Part shown: positions 58,131 through 64,000 of the stretch, in pieces
Layout of the letters: the number at the start of each line of letters is the position of its first letter
How positions within the stretch are numbered: the stretch's first letter is position 1
From: Alphaproteobacteria bacterium
GTDB taxonomy: Bacteria > Pseudomonadota > Alphaproteobacteria > Rhizobiales > Rhizobiaceae
Assembly (NCBI GenBank): GCA_024742485.1
Contig: JANSYK010000001.1
Location: 682,001-746,000, forward strand
Direction: 5' to 3'
DNA: 64,000 bases
The notes under the pieces: model-generated
Database searches by the model: none
The model's input: the letters and a program-made list of their open reading frames with translations, nothing else
Told to the model about the DNA's origin: nothing
Made by a program: the position numbers and the translations under genes

Positions 58131-59510
58131 CTAGCGGCGCCGACGGCCATCATACTGTTTTACCGTACCCTGTGTCCCGAATATCAGACTATTCGGTTGA
58201 TCGCCAATATTCGTGATCGTCCGTTCGATCCGCGTGATCGACCGGCGCGCCTCTGACACAAGCGCATCAAAGTCGCGCAGTCCGGAGCCGGAAAACCGCT
58301 GCAGATTGGACGCGATCGGCCCGATATGCGCGTTGATCTTGTTGGCGACCTCCTGAAACGTCTGCAAGGTCTTCTTGGCTTCCGCGATCAGGCCGGAAGT
58401 GTCTCCGTCACCCTGCCCCAGGAAACCGTCAAGTTTCTTGAGCGTTGTCTGAACCATCAGGGCGGCATCGTTTAAGCGAGCCGTCAGCTGGTCTGCATTG
58501 GTGATAATGTTGTTGATATCCTGATTGCGGTTGCCAATCGTATCGGCCACCTGAACGAGACTGTCGATCCCTTGGCGGGCCTGTGCACTCGCCGCTGATA
58601 CATTGTCGACGGTCTCGCTGATTTTCGTGGTGTCGACCGCGTCGACGATGGCGTCGACGCGGGCCAGCGTCACATTGGCGTCCTGACCCAATTTGGCGAT
58701 ATTCGCCGCCGCGGTTCTGGCCTCTTCCAGAACCGGTCTGATCTGATCCGACGCATTGGCGACATCAACGGAGACTTTTTCTACATTGCGCACGATCGCC
58801 GTCACGCGTTCGGGCTCAACCGCACCAATCAAGGCTTCCGACTTGGCCACGATGCCTTCGAGCTTGCCTGAAACGTTCTGGAGCGTTGTCGAAAGTGACG
58901 AGACGCTCTTGAGAAAATCACTGATGCCATCGGAATTCTCAGCCAGCGCCGCGGAAAAGCGCTCTGCATTGTTGACGGTTTCGGTCAGCGGCCCCTTCGC
59001 CGTTTCGACAAATCCTTCGACATCCGTGACCGCCTTGCTGACCCGCGCCATGATATCTTCCGCCGTCGCCAACAGATTGGTGACACTCGATTCATCGGCA
59101 GTCAGAACCGCAAAGCTTCCTTTATCGGCTGCTTCCTCGAGAATGTTCTTTCCACCGGCCTTTCCTGCACTGAGTTCGATATGCGATTGGCCCGTCAATC
59201 CCTGAATTCCCAGTTTGGCCTTGGTGGTCTCATAGACCGGTGCCGTGGCGCGAACCTCTGTCATGGCCAGGACGAAATTCGGATCGACACCATCAATGGT
59301 CAATGATCGAACGGAACCGATGCGAATCCCGTTGAAGAGCACCGGGGCGCCCACCGACAGACCGCTGGCCGATCCGGGAATTCTGATTTCGAGCTGTGCC
59401 ATTTCGCCCGACTTGCCGAATGTCGCCATCCAGTAAACGAAGCCGAACGCTGCAGCCATGACCAGCAGGGTAAAGAAGCCCACAATTGTGTAATTGGCCT
59501 TGGTTTCCAT
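58131..59510 (-). CDS. mlaD: MlaD family MCE-domain protein
   Basis: A 459-residue periplasmic protein. One N-terminal helix (YTIVGFFTLLVMAAAFGFVYWM), then an MCE domain at about 38-118 (LEIRIPGSASGLSVGAPVLF, GLTGQSHIELSAG), then about 300 residues of helical coiled coil. MlaD-type proteins form a hexameric ring through which lipids pass between membranes. At 459 residues it is longer than the roughly 180-residue E. coli MlaD, the usual state in rhizobia. Confidence 0.94.
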   Translation of the reverse strand: METKANYTIVGFFTLLVMAAAFGFVYWMATFGKSGEMAQLEIRIPGSASGLSVGAPVLFNGIRIGSVRSLTIDGVDPNFVLAMTEVRATAPVYETTKAKLGIQGLTGQSHIELSAGKAGGKNILEEAADKGSFAVLTADESSVTNLLATAEDIMARVSKAVTDVEGFVETAKGPLTETVNNAERFSAALAENSDGISDFLKSVSSLSTTLQNVSGKLEGIVAKSEALIGAVEPERVTAIVRNVEKVSVDVANASDQIRPVLEEARTAAANIAKLGQDANVTLARVDAIVDAVDTTKISETVDNVSAASAQARQGIDSLVQVADTIGNRNQDINNIITNADQLTARLNDAALMVQTTLKKLDGFLGQGDGDTSGLIAEAKKTLQTFQEVANKINAHIGPIASNLQRFSGSGLRDFDALVSEARRSITRIERTITNIGDQPNSLIFGTQGTVKQYDGRRRR

Positions 59511-59571
59511 TCTACCCTGTCCGCTCCAGCATTGCCGGCATTGCAGATCCCATCATAGTGGCATTCCTCGA

Positions 59572-60390
59572 TTATGGCCCTACTTTTTCCGCCCGCACAA
59601 GCGAACGGGCGCGTTTGCCCTGGAAATAGGATTTGATCCACGGATCATCATTGGCCAGCATGTCCTCGATCGTTCCTGCAAGTGCAATTCGCCGTTGCCC
59701 CAATACGGCTATTCGGTCACACACCGAAAACAGACTATCCAGATCATGGGTCACCATGTAAACGGTCAGGCCAAGCGTATCCCGCAATTTCGCGATCAAT
59801 TCATCGAATTCCGCTGCACTGATGGGATCCAGACCCGATGTCGGCTCGTCCAGAAACACCAGGTCCGGATCAAGTGCCAGCGCTCGGGCCAGTGCGGCGC
59901 GCTTGGTCATGCCGCCGGAAAGTTCCGAGGGATACAGATCAGCAGTCTCCGGCCGCAATCCCACCAATTCGATTTTCAGCAGGGCCAGCTCATCCATCAG
60001 CTTTTTCGGAAGGTCGAGATACTCACGCATCGGCACCTGGATGTTTTCCAGAACCGTCAGCGCCGAAAACAGTGCGCCATGCTGAAACAGCACACCCAGC
60101 CGCATATCCAGCGCGATGCGCTGTTGAGGACTTGCTGAATCATAGTCCACCCCCAGAATCTTGATCGTTCCGGCCTGCCGGCGGGACAATTGCAGAATCG
60201 TTCGCAGCAGAACCGATTTACCGGCGCCGGATGCACCGACAAACCCGAGAATTTCACCCCTTAGAATATCCAGATCGAGGTTTTCCAGCACGCGATGCGA
60301 GCCAAAAGACACGCTGATTCCGCGCGCTTCCAGGATGATCTCGCGCGGCGCGGCGTGGCCGTTTCCGGCGGTGATGTCCGATGGCGCCAT
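59572..60390 (-). CDS. mlaF: MlaF-type ABC transporter ATPase
   Basis: A 272-residue ABC ATPase. Walker A is GASGAGKSVLLRT, the signature is YPSELSGGMTKRAALARAL and Walker B is LVFLDEPTSGLDP. It energises phospholipid transport with the MlaE permease. The ATG at 60390 shares one base with the permease stop; the frame to 60654 is not coding there. Confidence 0.95.
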   Translation of the reverse strand: MAPSDITAGNGHAAPREIILEARGISVSFGSHRVLENLDLDILRGEILGFVGASGAGKSVLLRTILQLSRRQAGTIKILGVDYDSASPQQRIALDMRLGVLFQHGALFSALTVLENIQVPMREYLDLPKKLMDELALLKIELVGLRPETADLYPSELSGGMTKRAALARALALDPDLVFLDEPTSGLDPISAAEFDELIAKLRDTLGLTVYMVTHDLDSLFSVCDRIAVLGQRRIALAGTIEDMLANDDPWIKSYFQGKRARSLVRAEKVGP

Positions 60391-61685
60391 CAAAAGTCGA
60401 TTGCCCCGTAGAATATGGCGAACACGCCGTCCACCAGAATCACCACAAAGATCGATTTGACCACGGCAGAGGTCACGTGTCGTCCCAGTGATTCGGCACT
60501 GCCGCCGACTTTCAGCCCCTCGACCGAGGAGACGATACCGATGATCAGCGCCATGAAAGGTGCCTTGATCATTCCCGAAACGATCGTTGACATGTCGATA
60601 GCCTCGCGCAGACGCGTCAGAAACGTTTCCGGCGTGATGTCGGAATAGACCCAAGTCGTCATGCAGGCACCGAATAGCGCCGCGAAATTGGCCACGATGG
60701 TCAAGGCGGGAAGCATAACCGTCAACGCGACCAGCCGCGGAAAGACAAGCACGCCAACCGGATTGAGGCCCATGACCTTGAGCGCATCAACCTCCTCTCG
60801 CATCTTCATGGAACCGATTTCAGCGGTGATGGCGGAGCCTGACCGGCCGGCGATCATGATGGCCGTCAGAAGGACGCCGATTTCACGCAGCTGCAAGATA
60901 CCGACGAGATCGACCACAAACAGTTCAGCGCCAAAATAGCGCAGCTGGAAGGCCCCCTGCTGCGCGATGATGCCTCCGATCAGGAATGACATGAGCGCAA
61001 TTATCGGAACTGCCCGAACCCCCATATGGTCCATCTGGCTGACAATCGCCGCCGCCGATATGCCCGACGCGCGGTTGACCTTGACCTGTGCCCCACGCAC
61101 GGCGGATCCGAGAATGAAAAGGGCGGCTACAAAATCATCCCTGAACGCATAGGTCAATCGCCCGACCGGGTCGAAAATGCGTTGTGCCCAGGACGGTTTC
61201 GGTCCGCTGTCATCATGATCGGAATGCTTGACGGTCAGCGCCTTCCCAACCGCATCCAGCAGGGTCACGCGGTCACCAGTCACCGAATGGAAGGCGGCGT
61301 CAATTCCCTTTTTTTCAAGCCGTATGCGCATCCGGGCGGCAATCAGTGCGCCGGATGTATCCATATTGCGCACACCGGCCAGATCGATCGCAACGGCTCC
61401 ACTGCTGATCGAATCAACCGTTTTTCGCACTTTGGCATCAATCTCGGCGACGCTGTGCAATTGCCAGTCGCCGGAAAGCTGAACGATGGTCTGTCCTTCG
61501 TTCTGGGTCACTTCAATGCGGGGAGGAATCATTTCTCCATGCGGATCAAGCTTCTGGTTGGCAAGACCCGGCGACGCGGACTCATGTGCGGACGACAACG
61601 ACATCCTGAACACATAGCCAGTTAATCCCCCCGTGTCACCGACAAACAAGCCGGTCCGGCGAGCATTGACGGGAGCCTGTGACAT
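60390..61685 (-). CDS. mlaE: MlaE-type permease with N-terminal STAS domain
   Basis: About 431 residues from 61685, or 404 from the ATG at 61604. Residues about 55-145 form a STAS-like domain (VAIDLAGVRNMDTSGALIA). The rest is the MlaE permease with FLIGGIIAQQGAFQLRYFGA, LREIGVLLTAIMIAGRSGSA and MREEVDALKVMGLNPVGVLV. The STAS fusion replaces the separate E. coli MlaB. GGAG 10 bases before 61685 favours the longer start weakly. Confidence 0.92.
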   Translation of the reverse strand: MSQAPVNARRTGLFVGDTGGLTGYVFRMSLSSAHESASPGLANQKLDPHGEMIPPRIEVTQNEGQTIVQLSGDWQLHSVAEIDAKVRKTVDSISSGAVAIDLAGVRNMDTSGALIAARMRIRLEKKGIDAAFHSVTGDRVTLLDAVGKALTVKHSDHDDSGPKPSWAQRIFDPVGRLTYAFRDDFVAALFILGSAVRGAQVKVNRASGISAAAIVSQMDHMGVRAVPIIALMSFLIGGIIAQQGAFQLRYFGAELFVVDLVGILQLREIGVLLTAIMIAGRSGSAITAEIGSMKMREEVDALKVMGLNPVGVLVFPRLVALTVMLPALTIVANFAALFGACMTTWVYSDITPETFLTRLREAIDMSTIVSGMIKAPFMALIIGIVSSVEGLKVGGSAESLGRHVTSAVVKSIFVVILVDGVFAIFYGAIDF

Positions 61686-61872
61686 CGGTGCACCGGGCTC
61701 CAGCCCACATCCGCCATACGGAATCGAAACCTGCCGCGTGCCTCGAAATACAGATGGTGATTATGTGGTGGATGACGGGTCGGAGCCGTGCAACAATCCG
61801 CTGACATTCATCACGCTTACCGCTAACCAGAATGACCTGTTGGGCAGGTCAACGGGCAAAGGAAGAACAACC

Positions 61873-62652
61873 ATGGACCTTGGATTATCCGGCAAAAAAG
61901 CCATCACCTGCGCCTCCAGCCGAGGACTTGGCAAGGGATGCGCCATGGCACTGGCCGAAGCCGGATGTGAAGTGGTGATCAACGGACGCGATGCATCGGT
62001 TCTTGCCGCAACGGCAGATGAAATCCGCACGCAGACCGGCGCTTCCATTGTGGAGGTCGCCGCCGATGTGTCGAGCAATGACGGACAGGCTGCCCTGCTT
62101 GAGGCCTGCCCGGAGCCAGACATTCTGGTCAACAACAATGGTGGACCGCCCTTTCGCGACTTTCGCGAATTGGATCGCGCGGCCCTGCTGGAGGGTGTTA
62201 CGCAAAACATGATCACACCGATCGAACTGGTCCAGCAGGTCATCGACGGCATGTGCGCACGCGGCTTCGGTCGGATAGTCAACATAACATCCACTTCCGT
62301 TTACATGCCCATTCCCGGCCTTGATCTTTCATCCGGCGCCCGCGCCGGACTGACATCGTTCCTGGCTGGAGTCGCACGCTCCGTTGCCGACAGGAATGTC
62401 ACGATCAACACCCTTCTTCCCGGAAAAATGGATACCGACCGTCTGGCACCGGCTGTCGACAAGGCGGCGTCGGAATTCAATCTCAGTCGCGAGGAAGCGA
62501 AGGCCAAACTGGTGGAAACGGTCCCGGCCCGGCGCATGGGAACGGCAACGGAATTCGGCCAGGCATGCGCCTTTTTGTGCTCGGCACAGGCCGGCTACAT
62601 CACCGGACAAAATCTGCTTGTTGACGGCGGGCTGGTTCCCAGCGCCTTCTGA
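61873..62652 (+). CDS. SDR oxidoreductase with non-canonical active site
   Basis: A 259-residue short-chain dehydrogenase-like protein. The nucleotide motif reads ITCASSRGLGKG, with Cys in place of the usual Gly of TGxxxGxG. NNNGGPPFRDF and INTLLPGKMDTDRL are normal. The active site usually S-x12-YxxxK here reads NITSTSVYMPIPG then LSSGARAGL, so the Tyr is Leu and the Lys is Arg. It belongs to the atypical SDR group and may bind a ligand or use another residue. AGGAAGA precedes the ATG. Confidence 0.88.
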   Translation: MDLGLSGKKAITCASSRGLGKGCAMALAEAGCEVVINGRDASVLAATADEIRTQTGASIVEVAADVSSNDGQAALLEACPEPDILVNNNGGPPFRDFRELDRAALLEGVTQNMITPIELVQQVIDGMCARGFGRIVNITSTSVYMPIPGLDLSSGARAGLTSFLAGVARSVADRNVTINTLLPGKMDTDRLAPAVDKAASEFNLSREEAKAKLVETVPARRMGTATEFGQACAFLCSAQAGYITGQNLLVDGGLVPSAF

Positions 62653-62718
62653 ATCTGGCACATCGATGCGACAACGGCACGGCGAAATGCCGAACACCGG
62701 AACCACGGAGCTGTAGAA

Positions 62719-64000
62719 ATGGACGCGGACAATCGGGAAAAAGACGGCTTGCAGGGTGGTGATCTGGATGAAAATGCCCATTTCTACCATCAATATCCAA
62801 GACCCGGTAAGCTCGAAATTCAGGCCACCAAGCCGCTGGGCAATCAACGCGACCTGGCGCTGGCCTATTCTCCAGGCGTTGCAGCACCCTGTCTGAGCAT
62901 TCAGGACAATCCCGAAAGCGCCGCCGACTACACCGCCCGTGCGAACCTTGTTGCCGTCGTAACCAATGGTACCGCCGTTCTCGGGCTGGGTTCGATCGGA
63001 CCATTGGCCTCCAAACCGGTGATGGAGGGCAAGGCCGTCCTGTTCAAGAAATTCGCCGGCATTGACGTCTTCGATATCGAATTGGATGCGCAAACCGTTG
63101 ATTCGATGGTTTCCGTGGTCGCGGCACTCGAGCCGACATTCGGCGGCATCAATCTGGAGGATATCAAGGCGCCCGAATGTTTTGAGATCGAGTCGCAACT
63201 CCGCGAGAAAATGAACATTCCGGTCTTTCACGACGACCAGCACGGAACTGCCATCATTGTTGCAGCAGCGGTTCTCAACGGACTGGAACTTGCCGGCAAG
63301 AAACTGGCGGAGGCAAAAATCGTCACCAGCGGTGCCGGCGCCGCCGCGCTGGCCTGCCTCAACCTGCTTGTTGAACTGGGTGCCAGGCGCGAAAACATCT
63401 GGGTCCACGATATTGAAGGGCTCGTATATGAGGGCCGTACTGAATTGATGGACCAATGGAAAGCTGTTTACGCCCGAGCATCGAAAGCGCGGACATTGCA
63501 GGAAAACATTTCCGGTGCGGATGTCTTTTTGGGCCTGTCAGCCGCCAATGTTCTCAAGCCGGAGATGCTCACCGATATGGCTGAGAAGCCGCTGATCATG
63601 GCGCTTGCCAATCCGGTTCCCGAAATCATGCCCGAGGTGGCACGGGACGTTCGTCCCGACGCAATGATCTGCACCGGACGCTCCGATTTTCCGAACCAGG
63701 TCAACAACGTCCTGTGCTTTCCCTATATTTTTCGCGGGGCGTTGGATTGCAGTGCCAGCACCATCAATGAAGAAATGAAGATGGCGGCGGTCAAGGCCAT
63801 CGCCGGCCTGGCCCGTGAGGAAGCCTCGGACGTGGCAGCAAAAGCCTATTCCGGCGACACGCCCGTATTTGGTCCCGATTATCTGATTCCATCGCCCTTC
63901 GATCCGCGCCTCATATTGCGCATCGCACCCGCTGTCGCCAAAGCCGCCCATGATTCCGGGGTCGCCGTCCGGCCGATCCAGGATCCGGATGCCTATCTCG
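62719..64000 (+). CDS. maeB: NADP-dependent malic enzyme, 5' part
   Basis: The frame runs off the window after 427 codons. Motifs include [55 protein letters not shown] and [20 protein letters not shown]. It oxidatively decarboxylates malate to pyruvate. In this family a phosphotransacetylase-like domain follows at the C-terminus, beginning near the window end. GGAG lies 9 bases ahead of the ATG at 62719. Confidence 0.95.
   Translation, partial: MDADNREKDGLQGGDLDENAHFYHQYPRPGKLEIQATKPLGNQRDLALAYSPGVAAPCLSIQDNPESAADYTARANLVAVVTNGTAVLGLGSIGPLASKPVMEGKAVLFKKFAGIDVFDIELDAQTVDSMVSVVAALEPTFGGINLEDIKAPECFEIESQLREKMNIPVFHDDQHGTAIIVAAAVLNGLELAGKKLAEAKIVTSGAGAAALACLNLLVELGARRENIWVHDIEGLVYEGRTELMDQWKAVYARASKARTLQENISGADVFLGLSAANVLKPEMLTDMAEKPLIMALANPVPEIMPEVARDVRPDAMICTGRSDFPNQVNNVLCFPYIFRGALDCSASTINEEMKMAAVKAIAGLAREEASDVAAKAYSGDTPVFGPDYLIPSPFDPRLILRIAPAVAKAAHDSGVAVRPIQDPDAYL

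Overview
This window is GC-rich, densely coded alphaproteobacterial chromosome, most likely from the Hyphomicrobiales (Rhizobiales). The evidence is the CckA cell-cycle kinase, a rhizobial-type DksA, an ATPase zeta-type inhibitor (DUF1476), small-type purS/purQ/purL, eukaryotic-type NADP isocitrate dehydrogenase, and above all a 1,869-residue membrane-anchored coiled-coil protein resembling the Growth Pole Ring (GPR) protein of polar-growing Rhizobiales. The window holds about 62 protein genes. I see no rRNA, tRNA, CRISPR array, insertion sequence or prophage, so it reads as core chromosome.

Layout. 1-8.9 kb: the 3' end of metC, an orphan YnjB-type solute-binding protein, a reverse-strand block for molybdenum-hydroxylase maturation (two half-XdhC proteins plus a MoeA-like/MobA fusion) with a flavin reductase, then a chain of a LivK-type binding protein, a P1 peptidase, rpe and a small membrane protein. 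8.9-17.4 kb: purine synthesis (purB, purC, purS, purQ, purL), interrupted by a reverse-strand tryptophan 2,3-dioxygenase and a small lipoprotein gene, and followed by bolA and a 51-residue membrane peptide. 17.5-20.8 kb: an ArsR/SRPBCC pair with a doubled operator, Grx4, ytoQ and a Bcr/CflA-type exporter. 20.7-30.3 kb: ttcA, rpsD, murI and a TrmJ-like methylase on the reverse strand, then an epoxide-hydrolase-like enzyme, icd, and a reverse-strand group of glutathionyl-hydroquinone reductase, GNAT and metallophosphoesterase. 30.3-42.5 kb: alaS, recA with an SOS-type promoter, the pseudouridine catabolic pair psuK-psuG, a YiaD-like lipoprotein, cckA, a FliO-like protein and dksA. 42.8-50.5 kb: SixA-like phosphatase, ycjX/ycjF, an ArsR regulator, a secreted protein, folK-folB-folP, and a ferredoxin/ferredoxin reductase pair. 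50.6-57.1 kb: a degenerate Hpt-domain protein and the GPR-like giant. 57.4-64 kb: a Mla-type lipid-transport operon (mlaE, mlaF, mlaD, lipoprotein), an atypical SDR, and the 5' part of an NADP malic enzyme.

Points most worth following: the GPR-like protein with its array of 11-residue repeats, and its neighbour, an Hpt fold whose phospho-accepting histidine appears to be arginine; the doubled ATAAG-N6-CTTAT operator at the ArsR start codon; a perfect GCGA-loop hairpin in the rpsD leader; the broken purS-purQ linkage; an SDR and a metallophosphoesterase that lack canonical catalytic residues; and short conserved-looking ORFs at 17240 and 51270. Everything rests on reading the sequence and on knowledge of the families. 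No database search was run.
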